Positions 24,755 through 35,485 of a stretch of DNA of 64,000 nucleotides are shown here, piece by piece (within the stretch, counting starts at the first letter, position 1; each line of letters begins with the position of its first letter). This DNA comes from Schistocerca nitens (lineage: Eukaryota; Arthropoda; Insecta; Orthoptera; Acrididae). Under the pieces are notes generated by a model. It worked only from the letters and a program-made list of their open reading frames with translations. It ran no database searches and had not been told where the DNA came from. The DNA lies in the NCBI RefSeq assembly GCF_023898315.1, contig NC_064619.1:346032650-346096649 (forward strand), in the 5' to 3' direction. The translations under genes were made by a program, and so were the position numbers.

Positions 24755-25330
24755 AGTTCCGCCATAAATTCCCTCCACCCCCCTCTCCCTCCACCTCCCA
24801 CCCCGAATGTGATTCAGTAATCTCCTACCGAGCGAGGTGGCGCAGTGGTTAGCACACTGGACTCGCATTCGGGAGGACGACGGTTCAATCCCGTCTCCAG
24901 CCATCCTGATTTAGGTTTTCTGTGATTTCCCTAAATCGTTTCAGGCAAATGCTGGGATGGTCCCTTTGAAAGGGCACGGCTGATTTCCTTCCCAATCCTT
25001 CCCTAACCCGAGCTTACGCTCCGTCTCTAATGACCTTGTTGTCGACGGGACGTTAAACACTAACCACCACCATCAGTAATCTCCTCATTAGTTATTCAAT
25101 TAATCCATCTAATCTTCAGCGTTGTTCTGTAGCACCTTTCAAGAGCTGCTATTGGCTTCTTATCTGAACTGCTTATTATTCACATTTCACTTCCATGCAA
25201 GGATCACTCCAGACATACACCTTCAGAAAAAACTTCCAAGCGTTAAATTTACATTAGAGATTAACAAATTCCTCTTTTTCAGAAATGCTATCATTGCTAC
25301 TATCAGTATGCATTTTATAAGAACAAAATT
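24755..25330 (-). mobile_element. Old RTE-like LINE fragment, antisense, split by a SINE
   Basis: The sequence right of the SINE (cctcattagttattcaatta, tgttctgtagcacctttcaa, ttaacaaattcctctttttc) matches the antisense C-terminal coding part of the RTE copies at 50739 and 53050, with many substitutions. The left flank (gttccgccataaattcc and following) continues the same alignment. It is much more diverged than the other RTE copies, so it is an older insertion. It stops about 40 bases before Nox5 exon B. Confidence 0.75.
24827..25073 (+). mobile_element. tRNA-headed SINE, copy 1
   Basis: Starts accgagcgaggtggcgcagt with an A-box-like tggcgcagtggttagca and a B-box-like ggttcaatccc. A unique body follows (aggttttctgtgatttccct, gtcgacgggacgttaaacac). 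It is bounded by a perfect 12-bp target duplication CAGTAATCTCCT (24815-24826, 25074-25085) and inserted into the old RTE fragment. Confidence 0.92.
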
Positions 25331-25368
25331 CTACACTGAATGTTTAAATCTATGATTAAATGTTTCAG

Positions 25369-25750
25369 GTTACGTGAGTACATGCGCTCAGAATCAGAAA
25401 AAAGTTTTGATGAATGCCAAATGAGGCGTGCACGACTACAGTCTCTTGGTCTTGCTTATCTGAGCCCTCAGAACAAGTCACTGGCACAAAGTTTTCGCTA
25501 TATGCGCAACAAACCAACTATCATAGCATTCAAGACACCAAGCTTGGAGAACTGTGATGCCCAAGCTTCAGCAATGGCTCTTTCAATAGCAAGGCAAAAT
25601 GGCTCAAACAGTGCTCAAAGTCCCGAAAGGATTGCTGAAGAAGGCCTAAGCCGTTCTCCTGTTGCCAGTGGAAGCAGTTCTCAACTCAGTTCAATAGAGC
25701 TTGCACTTACACATACACCTATCAACTATCCTGTTGGAAAACCACTTGCA
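25369..25750 (+). CDS. Nox5: Nox5 internal exon B (long serine-rich linker)
   Basis: The exon begins after tgtttcag and ends before gtgagt at 25751. It contributes one base plus 127 codons and leaves in phase 0. The protein starts LREYMRSESEKSFDECQMR, passes through the LAYLSPQNKSLAQSFRYMR region and a TIIAFKTPS segment, then becomes low-complexity Ser/Ala-rich. No membrane segment or catalytic motif is present. Codon use is clearly protein-like against AT-rich intron on both sides. In the NOX5 architecture it extends the linker between the FAD and NADPH lobes, a region I recall as much shorter in the human protein. Many Ser, Thr and Arg residues make kinase regulation plausible, but that is inference. 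The open frame extends a few codons upstream through the intron by chance. The phase match with the flanking exons decides the boundaries. Confidence 0.75.
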
Positions 25751-26079
25751 GTGAGTATTAGGAAAAAATATTCCTAGAGCAATCTGTTTATTGTAAAATA
25801 ACCTGCTCATGAAAAGTATTTTAGATGAATGATAACAATGGGGTGTAGGAAGAGTGAAATTGGAACATATGAGAGAAGTATTGCCAGTCTTTATATGGGC
25901 TATGATGTATGACTAGATAACTCCATAGGTAAAAGCATAAATCACAAAAACAAATCTGAGCTGAGGTACTAATACATGATACAAAAATAATGAGCAAGAT
26001 AGCACAGTGAATACCACAATACATCTGTACTTAGGAACATCTCTCAAACTATTATCTTGCAATATGACTTACATTTCTA

Positions 26080-26323
26080 CAATGTAGGAACAGATAGATT
26101 GGTACTTACCATAACGAAAACACGTTAAGTTGCAGACCTGACCTGACCCGAGATGCTGGTGTTGACAGTCACATGTGCATGAGATGTGCTTGCTTGTGTG
26201 TGTTTCTCTTTCACTGATGAAGACTGTGGCCAAAAGCTTTACTTAATTGTCTTTTAATTGTGCCTGTCTGCAACTTAATGTGACTTCTTTAAGGTAAGTA
26301 GCAATCTATCTTTTCCTACATTG
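26080..26323. mobile_element. Palindromic-ended element with ~55-bp inverted arms
   Basis: Left arm caatgtaggaacagatagat, then ggtacttacc and cgttaagttgcagac. The right arm is its complement (gtctgcaactta, then ggtaagtagcaatctatc, ttttcctacattg). The interior holds ctgatgaagactgtggccaa followed by aagcttt at 26214-26241, a hammerhead-like core lacking the G of GAAA. Confidence 0.8.
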
Positions 26324-26917
26324 CTGATATTCTTAACTGTAGTTTCCATTGTTTAACTTACATTTCTCATGTTTTTCTGAATCACTTAACAGTAAGTGCC
26401 ATGACGCTTCCATGAAGCAGGCCACAGCAATTTTTCTTTCACATCCATGACGAATCAAATTTGTACTTATCCTCTAATTGAATCTAGGCCTGCTGCATGG
26501 CAGTCAAATGCACTCACCACTCAGATAAAGGGGCAGAGGCTGGAAGATAATTTACTGATGACTAAAGCATAACAGGCTGACCAGGTGCAAATATTGCACA
26601 TTAATATAGAACTTCCTTACTCAGCAAAATACGTACAGTAAATACCTTATAATGGTTAGAATACAATTAAATACTTTTCATGTGGTCTCTAGGTTCTCTA
26701 CTTTCCCAATCTTTCCTAGTTTGTTTATTTTTGTAGTGTTTCCTTATTTTTGTCATATGAAACAATTTTTCTTTGTACTCATGGCTTTTCACACACTTGG
26801 CTCAATTTCTTGTTGTAATTTTTGCTACCAGTTATTTACTTATGATATCAGAGTCTCCTCTTATTGTCATAATGAGTGATATAGCATGTTACAAATAAGC
26901 GTGATTATGCACTTTTT

Positions 26918-27165
26918 ACCGAGCGAGGTGGCGCAGTGGTTAGCACACTGGACTCTCATTCGGGAGGACGACGGTTCAATCCCGTCTCCGGCCATCCTGA
27001 TTTAGGTTTTCCGTGATTTCCCTAAATCACTTCAGACAAATGCCGAGATGGTTCCTTTGCAAGGGCATGGCCGATTTCCTTCCCCATCATTCCCTCGCCC
27101 GAGCTTACGCTCCGTCTCTAATGACCTCGTTGTCGACGGGACGTTAAACACTAATCTCCTCCTCC
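26918..27165 (+). mobile_element. tRNA-headed SINE, copy 2
   Basis: About 95 percent identical by eye to the copy at 24827, with the same accgagcgaggtggcgcagt start and gtcgacgggacgttaaacac near the end. A 13-bp perfect target duplication TTATGCACTTTTT flanks it (26905-26917, 27166-27178). Confidence 0.92.
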
Positions 27166-27178
27166 TTATGCACTTTTT

Positions 27179-28150
27179 AAAAAGCTTCCTACTTTTTCAT
27201 ATTTTTGGTATATACCAACTCTTCTCACCTTTCCAGCCACTGGACATTCCTCTTACATTTTCCTAGGTCTCCAGCCAACTTAAGCCTTACTTATAAACAT
27301 TCACATTTTAATGGAAAAAAACTAACTTTGCAACAGAATGTAGTGACAAAAATCTTTGACAATCTACCTTCAGAAATATCAGTAACAGTGTTTGTAGTTG
27401 CAAATTAGTGCTAGTCTGCCTATACCACTGAGGAATCTGCTAGAAGTGAGATGTTAATTACAAACCTGTCATGTGTAGTATGTAGCCACATCAATGTTTC
27501 TATTTGAGAAGTGTGTAAAGCTTTTGTTAATTGGCATGTTCCACATCACACAATCAAGTTCATCATAAATACGACCTCCTTCACTAAGAGGGTGGATCTT
27601 CTTTGTGTCTCTTGTTCTTCTAGTTCTCATTACACGTATGATAAGCATGATGCGGTTATCAGATAGAAAAGGTTAACAGTTTCTGCTACAGCACTACATA
27701 CAGCAACCAATATTTGTCAGTTTAATAAGCAACAAGAATTAAGAATTTAGCCTGGTTCGTGAGTTAGCCTTAAATTTCTAACCAACCCATCATCACACAC
27801 GAAACATGGGCCTAGTTTTCTTATTTTCAGCTACACATAATCAATGTGGAGCTTACTGTCTCCACATCATTCTGCTTCTCACAACACTCTGAAAGTAGAA
27901 TGGAGATTTTCTCACCACTCTCTAGTGTTAGCTGTTGCCTTCATGACTTTCAGCTACACAAATACCATTTGTTGCACATAATTTAATCTGGGACTTAAGT
28001 GTCTTTCCTGCGATCTCCAACATTCCACTGCTTCAGTCTTTTCTCTCTCTTTTAGCTGAACAGAGGAAAACAAAATCCGAAGAGTTAATGTACTAATAAA
28101 CATTTTATTCTGTTCCAGACTTTTAAACTCTCTTTATGATTATTGTTCTT
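27179..28150. other. Intron sequence without recognised features
   Basis: AT-rich, with CT-rich patches and only small open frames. No family signature seen. Confidence 0.5.
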
Positions 28151-28790
28151 ATAGTGGGCTTACTATGAACAGAGACAGGGCTGGAAACATTAGGTAGCAG
28201 GAGGCCAACTTCCATGTGGTGGCACATTGAGCTGATTGGGGGGTTGGGGGGCAGGTGAAGCCGATGGGAGAGAGAAGGGGCTGAGGAGGTTCTGGAGCCA
28301 TAGGATAGGATGCCCTGGCCATGGGTCCAGATCATGAAGATATCATCAATGAACTTAAACCAGAAAAGGGGGTTTGGGCCCTTGACAGGTTAGGAAGGTT
28401 TCCTCTATGTGGCCCAAAAACAGGTAGGTATAGAAGGGTGCCATTCAGACGACAATGACTGTGCTGCAGGTCTGTTTAAATGTCTGTCCCTCAAATGAGG
28501 ACTAGTTGTGCATAAAAATGTAATTGGTGAAGTGTATAAGGTATGAGATAGTGGGTCTGAAGTAGGCAGGACATTGAGAAAGGCAGTGTTTAATCAGAGC
28601 AAGGCCATCAGTATGAAGTATGTAGGGGCATGGTATCAATAGTGACAAGTAAGGATGCATGATGTAATGAGGTGGGGACAGTAGTGTGTCAGTGAAAGAG
28701 GTAGTTTGTATCTTTGACATAAGAGTTTTTGCTACAGGCAAATGATGGGAAGTGTTGGTCGACAGGAGTTCCTTTCAGCTACAAGCTATG
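28150..28790 (-). mobile_element. Penelope-like RT fragment, antisense
   Basis: On the minus strand the frame gives VKDTNYLF and a decayed LLVTIDTMPLHTS block near 28650. The stretch HQLHFYAQL with a diverged GTAMGT region follows, then FKFIDDIFMIWTHG near 28360-28320 when frames are joined. The order matches the RT half of the element at 1-1650. Several stops and frame changes are present, and no GIY-YIG part remains. Confidence 0.7.
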
Positions 28791-29350
28791 ACACTTCCAC
28801 CCTCAAACCCCTTGCCAAGGTATCATACCCTTGTTGAAGACACATGAGCAAGACCAATCTGGTTCACCCAGCCACAACATCCTACTCTAATCCTGTAAGT
28901 TTATCCTATCCCATCAGAAGCAGCACCACATGCAGTTCAGTGGATGGCCCTCATGGATTCTCTTGGTAACAATGTTTCATCTTTACCTTAACCACTCACA
29001 TAACATACTATAGCGTGCCAAAAACATTGGATGAAATGTCATACATAATATATGTGCAAATTAGTCATTTGGAATCCACACAGATCAGGATGTAATGTTG
29101 ATCCAGGCATGGAGCCATTATTCACTTGGATGCTTTGGAGGTTATAAGAAATTTTAGACCTACAGAGTAAAAAAAAATACTACAGCACAGTATTTAAAAC
29201 TAACATTTAACACATTTAAGGTGAATATCAAAACCAGATCATCTACATTGTTTGTATCACAACAGACCAGGAAAATTCTCCGTGCAGACTTAAGTGATTT
29301 TTAGAGCACTGGACCTGATGACATATGATTGTGCAATGAAGTTATTCATC

Positions 29351-29713
29351 TGAAACTTCCTGGCAGATTAAAACTGTGTGCCAGTTCGAGATTCAAGCTT
29401 CGGACCTTTGCCTTTCACAGGCAAGTGTTAACACATGGCTCAGCCACGTCTCCCTATTATCCTTTCTTCCAGGAGTGCTAGTTCTGCAAGGTCTGTAGAG
29501 CTTCTGTGAAGTCTGAAAGATAGGAGGCAAGGTGCTGGCACAATTAAACCTGTGAGGACAGGTCGTGAGTCGTGCTTGGATAGCTCAAGTGGTAGAGCAC
29601 TTGCCCACAAAAGGCAAAGGTCTTCAGTTCAAGTCTCAGTCTGGCACACAGTTTTAATCTGCCAGGAAGTTACATATCAGTGCACACTCCACTGTAGAGT
29701 GAAAATTTCATTC
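29351..29713 (+). mobile_element. TIR element with tRNA-like core (cttcctggcagatt family), full-length copy
   Basis: The 29-bp motif aacttcctggcagattaaaa near the left end returns inverted as ttttaatctgccaggaagtt at about 29651-29671. Between them lies a tRNA-like segment at about 29574-29648 with A-box tagctcaagtggtagagc and B-box-like agttcaagtct. A tail with gagtgaaaatttcattc follows the right repeat. Partial copies lie at 3412-3500 and 18149-18302. A functional tRNA is unlikely: there is no clean cloverleaf. Confidence 0.75.
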
Positions 29714-29799
29714 AAGTTACTCATCTTCTACAATTCCCCAAATGCCTGTGAAGTTGTTTAACAGATGAGAAACCACTCCAAAATATTTAAGAATCCCTT

Positions 29800-30240
29800 C
29801 TCTGCTTACAAAAGAGGGGCAAGAAAGTGTCATTCTACTGGTACTTGGGAATAAAGGAGAATGAATTAGCTGATCAAATAGCTAGATGGAGCCTGTAGTC
29901 ATAACAGTGTAAAATGATACGCAAGTTCTCTGCTCTCATTTATCTTGCTCTTGAAGCAGTGTGTCATCCAGTGGTGGGAAAGAGTGTATGAGAGGAAATA
30001 ATCGCAATGAAATTCACTATTTACCGAGGCATACTTCCTACTGACCATGTCAACATGTTGAACTTATTCTAACCTGACTTTGGACTGCACATTAATTAAT
30101 GATGCAAGAGTTTTTTTCACAGAAAGCATCAACCAGGACAAAGTTTGCATGACACATCACATGCATTGTATGTCCTTCAAATGACTATATCTTCTATTCT
30201 CCAAACTGCCATCTATTTTAGAAAATAATGAGGAAAATGT
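29800..30240 (+). mobile_element. Probable LINE RNase H / C-terminal fragment
   Basis: A broken frame reads YWYLGIKENELADQIAR near 29850, like the GxxGNExAD motif of LINE RNase H domains. Further stretches (AMKFTIYRGILPTDH) recall the C-terminal region. Stops separate the pieces. Clade unclear, perhaps I or R1-like. Confidence 0.4.
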
Positions 30241-31552
30241 AATTTTTTGTATAATGTCTGGTCTCCAACTTAAATTACCTGAAAAGAAAATTTTCTGTAT
30301 ACCAAATGACAAGACATAGATTTTTTCATTAATAATAGTTTATGGGATTACAAGTGCCCATGAAGTGTGACAAGTTGAAAGTTTATGTACACTAAAAGTG
30401 TGGCTGATAACTTCATGAGCTTTTAAACTGTCTGCTGGTCATAGGGAAGGCAAAGCTAACAAATAATACAAGGAGAGGCAAGAAGTGCAAGTGTTGGAAG
30501 AAATGGAAGTCATTGCAAACCACCTAACTAGGAGATACCCACGTGTAGGAATAGAATCAAAAGTGAGAACTGACTAACAATCAACATTAGAAATACGGAG
30601 TATTAGCTATGAGCTGCTAGTAATTAATAGCTTAAAGATTAGGATTAAACTTTAAGGAGGTTGTGGGTGCAAATACAAAAAACATAGGTGTGAAAACATC
30701 ATTAACAGGAGCTGAATAAAGTGAAAATTAGCCTTTCAAAACCTTCATATTTTTTCTATAGGAACTTCCAAAACAAATTATAATTTTCCAGGGAAAGAGA
30801 CACACTTAATTCCTCCTGAAGATATTTGCAGCACTATATTCTGTAAAGAAAGACTATGTGAAAGAATGTGTCGCTAGATCATTTAATTTCAAATATTACA
30901 TGTATTAGTAGAATATAATCTGAAAAAATAAGCTGCACTTCCTAAGATAATTTGATGAAATTAGCTACACAAATAGTGATGTACATTATAAATTAGTTGG
31001 TTAGAAGCCACCACACTGTAAACAAATGCACCAGTTCTGCTTGTAACTCTCCCACAAGATTACATTTTTCAAGCAATTATTATATTAACCTATTATAAGT
31101 TCACTAATTCACTTAGGTCAAGATGAAAGCAGAAATTCCAATTTTTATATCTCTGTAAGAGGAATTAATATTACATACAAACAAAATAGCCATATTCATT
31201 AAAAGCAGATAAAACCTAGTAGGAGCACCCAGCTATCACAAGATAAGAGTTTCGATACAAATAAGAAATGTGCAGAAGAGCTGTACATCACAAAGGGAAA
31301 GATGACAGTTAAACAAACTTAGAGATATGAGGTATAACAGAAGCAAGAAGAAACATTTTCAGTGCAATAACCCTGATGGTCTTTTTTTCCCATCAGAATG
31401 TTTAGAAACTTTTTTTCCTCTGTAGGCTATATCATTCTGACTCTTCTCATTATACCCATTTGGTTTCTCAGTTACTGGTTTTGTTTTGTTATGAAGTACA
31501 TTCATTATTTTCAAAAAATTATCTACAGTGATGGTGGTATCATAAAGCACAG

Positions 31553-31555
<3 letters not shown>
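30241..31555. other. Intron sequence without recognised features
   Basis: AT-rich non-coding DNA on both strands with no repeat I can name. Confidence 0.5.

Positions 31556-31602
<47 letters not shown>
31556..31602. repeat. (AAT)n microsatellite, target of the R4/Dong-type LINE
   Basis: About fifteen AAT units immediately left of the LINE. Short AATAAT remnants lie at its 3' end (34277-34298). Confidence 0.95.
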
Positions 31603-31603
<1 letters not shown>

Positions 31604-34276
31604 TACAGAAAATTTTCTTTTCAGGTAAGCAATAGAGCAATTAGATGAAAAGAAGCAAAAATTACAAGCTTTGGCGAAACGACTTAGAAGATACAAAAAA
31701 AGTGAAAATAGAAGGAAACAAAACCAAACATTCAACACAAACCAAAAGAAATTTTACCAAACAATAGATAACACACACATAAAAATAGACAATCCACCAA
31801 ACATAAGAGACGTGGAACACTTCTGGAGCAGCATATGGTCAAACCCGGTACAACATAACAGGCATGCACGGTGGATACAAGCAGAAACAGATACATACAA
31901 GATGATACCACAAATGCCTGAAGTGATAATTTTGCAACATGAAGTCACCCGAGCAATTAATTCTACGCACAATTGGAAAGCCCCTGGAAATGATAAAATA
32001 GCAAATTTCTGGCTAAAGAAGTTCACCTCAACACATTCACATCTAACTAAATTATTTAACAGTTACATTGCAGACCCATACATATTCCCTGATACACTTA
32101 CACATGGAATAACTTATCTGAAACCTAAAGATCAGACAGACACAGCAAACCCAGCTAAATATCGCCCCATAACATGCCTACCAACAATCTACAAAATATT
32201 AACTTCAGTCATTACACAGAAATTAATGACACATATAACACAGAACAAAATTATAAAAGAACAAAATGGCTGTTGCAAAGGAGCACGAGGATGTAAAGAG
32301 CAACTAATTATAGATGCAGAGGTGACATACCAAGCTAAAACTAAACGAAGGTCGCTACACTACACATACATTGATTACCAAAAAGCTTTTGATAGTGTAC
32401 CCCACTCATGGTTACTACAAATATTGGAAATATATAAAGTAGATCCTAAATTGATACAGTTCCTAAAAATAGTAATGAAAAATTGGAAAACCACACTTAA
32501 CATCCAAACAAATTCAAATAATATCACATCACAGCCAATACAGATTAAGCGTGGAATATACCAAGGAGACTCATTAAGTACTTTCTGGTTCTGCCTTGCT
32601 CTGAACCCCCTATCCAACATGCTAAATAATACAAATTATGGATACAATATTACTGGAACATACCCACACAAAATCACACATTTGTTATACATGGATGATC
32701 TAAACCTACTGGCAGCAACAAATCATCAACTCAACCAATTACTAAAGATAACAGAAGTATTCAGCAATGATATAAACATGGCTTTTGGAACAGACAAATG
32801 TAAGAAAAATAGCATAGTCAAGGGAAAACACACTAAACAGGAAGATTACATATTGGATAACCACAGCGACTGCATAGAAGCGATGAAAAAAACAGATGCC
32901 TATAAATATCTAGGATACAGACAAAAAATAGGAATAGATAATACAAATATTAAAGAAGAACTGAAAGAAAAATATAGACAAAGACTAACAAAAATACTGA
33001 AAACAGAATTGACAGCAAGAAACAAGACAAAAGCTATAAATACTTATGCTATACCAATATTGACCTACTCATTTGGAGTAGTGAAATGGAGTAACACACA
33101 CCTAGAAGCACTCAATACACTTACACGATCACAATGCCACAAATATAGAATACATCACATACATTCAGCAACAGAAAGATTCACATTAAGCAGAAAGGAA
33201 GGAGGAAGGGGATTTATTGATATAAAAACCTACATTATGGACAGGTAGACAATTTAAGAAAATTCTTTCTAGAACGAGCAGAAACTAGCAAAATACACAA
33301 AGCGATCACTCATATAAATACATCGGCTACACCACTGCAATTTCATAACCACTTCTACAACCCTTTAGATCACATAACATCAACAGATACGAAGAAAGTA
33401 AATTGGAAAAAGAAAACACTACATGGCAAGCACCCGTATCTTCTAACACAGCCACACATCGATCAAGACGCATCCAACACATGGCTAAGAAAAGGCAATA
33501 TATACAGTGAGACGGAAGGATTCATGATTGCAATACAGGATCAAACAATAAACACCAGATATTACAGCAAGCATATTATTAAAGATCCCAATACCACAAC
33601 AGATAAATGCAAACTTTGCAAACAACAAATAGAAACAGTAGATCACATCACAAGCGGATGTACAATACTAGCAAATACAGAATACCCCAGAAGACATGAC
33701 AATGTAGCAAAAATAATACATCAACAGCTTGCCTTACAACATAAACTTATAAAACAACACATTCCCACATACAAGTATGCGCCACAAAATGTACTGGAGA
33801 ATGATGAATTCAAATTATACTGGAACAGAACCATTATAACAGATAAAACAACACCACATAACAAACCTGACATCATACTCACCAATAAAAAGAAGAAATT
33901 AACACAACTAATTGAAATATCTATACCCAATACAACAAATATACAAAAGAAAACAGGAGAAAAAATTGAAAAATACATCCAACTGGCTGAGGAAGTCAAG
34001 GACATGTGGCATCAGGATAAAGTTGACATTATACCAATTATACTATCAAATACAGGAGTCATACCACACAATATCCACATCAGTGTAATACAGCTACATC
34101 CAAACTTATATATACAACTACAGAAATCCGTAATTATTGATACATGTTCAATTACCGAAAGTTCCTAAATGCAATATAACATATACCGTACAGTTAAAAG
34201 GAAGTCACGCTTGATCAAGGTCTGCGTCACCTTCCATTGTGACCAGACATAACGTCTGAGAAAAGAAAGAAAGAAA
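31603..34276 (+). mobile_element. R4/Dong-type LINE, 5'-truncated, almost intact coding region
   Basis: The coding region runs from 31629 to 34168, then a 3' UTR of about 108 bases (gtcacgcttgatcaaggtct, cattgtgaccagacat) and an agaaagaaag run into AAT repeats. The element lies within an AAT/TAA microsatellite, the target known for Dong elements. It is the least decayed autonomous element in the window. Confidence 0.85.
31629..34168 (+). pseudogene. R4/Dong-like RT plus restriction-like endonuclease, one frameshift
   Basis: The first frame runs to a TAG at 33246-33248. It carries the LQALAKRLRRYKKSE entry, WKAPGNDKIANFWLKKF (about 31975), KYRPITCLPTIYKIL (about 32157), YIDYQKAFDSVPHSWL (about 32370), GIYQGDSLSTFWFCLALNPL (about 32553) and the catalytic LYMDDLNLLA (about 32685). 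One base slip near 33235 moves the reading to a second frame. That frame continues without a stop to 34168. It holds a CKLCKQQ-H-C zinc motif (about 33608) and a PDIILTNKKKK-LIEIS stretch (about 33868-33925), fitting the PD-(D/E)XK nuclease of this clade. The N-terminal zinc fingers are absent (5' truncation). R4-type enzymes cut a specific site and prime reverse transcription there. Confidence 0.85.
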
Positions 34277-34298
34277 TAATAATGTATTAATAATAGAG

Positions 34299-35034
34299 CA
34301 GTATGTGCTCTCTACAGTGCACTAGTGATACCAGCATGTGAAACAGCTGGAGTAACAATATTTATTATTAACTTCTTTGTTACTGTGGAGATGTTTCTTA
34401 AATTATGCATATTGGGCACTGTTACATGGTAAATATTGCATGATTAATCTTTGTCTTGTTCTGTCGTTCTTTAGATAACCTGTTGAAGAATTTTCCTGAA
34501 GGCTCCCACAGGCAATGTCAATTTTCATTAAAAACTTTAGAACATCACACAGTATTAATCAGTAAAATTAAATGACAACTATAATATAAAAACTAACATT
34601 TTGACCATATGTTAAAAATGTTAGCTTTTGTTTTATTGTTGCTTTTTCGTTTATTAGAATTAAGCAGCCTAGTAACAAAAAGGACTGTACTAAAGTGTCG
34701 TCTCATTTCTTGATTATGCTTGACTGGGAAAACTGTCAGTGATAAAATGTCATACCAAAATGTAGATCAATCTCCATAAATTTGTATGACACTTACCGTC
34801 TTCATTAAGGTGAAGTGTAGATGTTAAAAGCTGATGATAGAAGCCACATAGTGATTAAGAGGATGCGAAAGAGCTATGGTTAAACTTTCAGTGAATATGG
34901 CTATTTGACCTAAAGGCAACAATTTTGATGATATTTTTGGCAGGAACTGGGTGTTGAAATTTGTAGTGTTTCATTGTGGTGGTTTCAATAAATGTCAGAT
35001 GATACAATAGTAACTGTAGATATGTTTTGTACAG
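34299..35034. other. Intron sequence before Nox5 exon C
   Basis: AT-rich, with no coding signature until the acceptor at 35034. Confidence 0.5.
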
Positions 35035-35094
35035 AAAATCTCAGAAGAAAATTTAATTGAATTTGCAGACATTCAGTTAGATGAAGAAACTGAG
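35035..35094 (+). CDS. Nox5: Nox5 micro-exon C (20-residue acidic linker)
   Basis: A 60-base exon follows ttttgtacag and precedes gtgagt, phase 0 at both ends. It encodes KISEENLIEFADIQLDEETE, 20 residues with 8 Asp or Glu. It lies between exon B, which ends in phase 0, and exon D, which begins in phase 0 with the conserved DGPYG strand, so including it keeps the frame. Such a small phase-0 cassette could also be spliced out without a frame change, so it is a candidate alternative exon. It has no recognisable domain of its own. Confidence comes from the paired consensus splice sites, the phase and the position. A chance open stretch of 20 codons is possible. Confidence 0.62.
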
Positions 35095-35485
35095 GTGAGT
35101 TTCCTGATGATTCATACTGCATGCAGAATGCTCTTTTCACATTACTGGATGCAATATGATGAAGCTGTGAAGATGCATGAGCTGATTTTAGCCTCTCATG
35201 CCTTTATTTTTTAATTATGTGCTTCAGTGAGTTGAATCTTTAACAATTTCAGCCTCCTCCTTGATTTCGTTACCCTAAATACATTCTCACTGCTATGATA
35301 TTAACTTCTGAAGTTATTAGTAGCTGATGCGACATTTATAGTGTCTGCAATCTTTTTATAAAGTTTATGCATTTCAAATAAACGTTGTTTCCATTGTTAC
35401 AAGATCCTGATGAACAAAATAACTCATAAGTTTTGCCATCAATTTTTAAAAATATATAAATGGTATGGGCCTATGGAAAGAGATA

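Noticed and set aside
24840-24905. A tRNA gene at the SINE head
   Set aside because: The A- and B-box-like sequences belong to a dispersed SINE with a unique body and target duplications. A sound cloverleaf is not present.
31359-31640. A minus-strand protein with a poly-Leu tract
   Set aside because: The tract is a translated AAT/ATT microsatellite.
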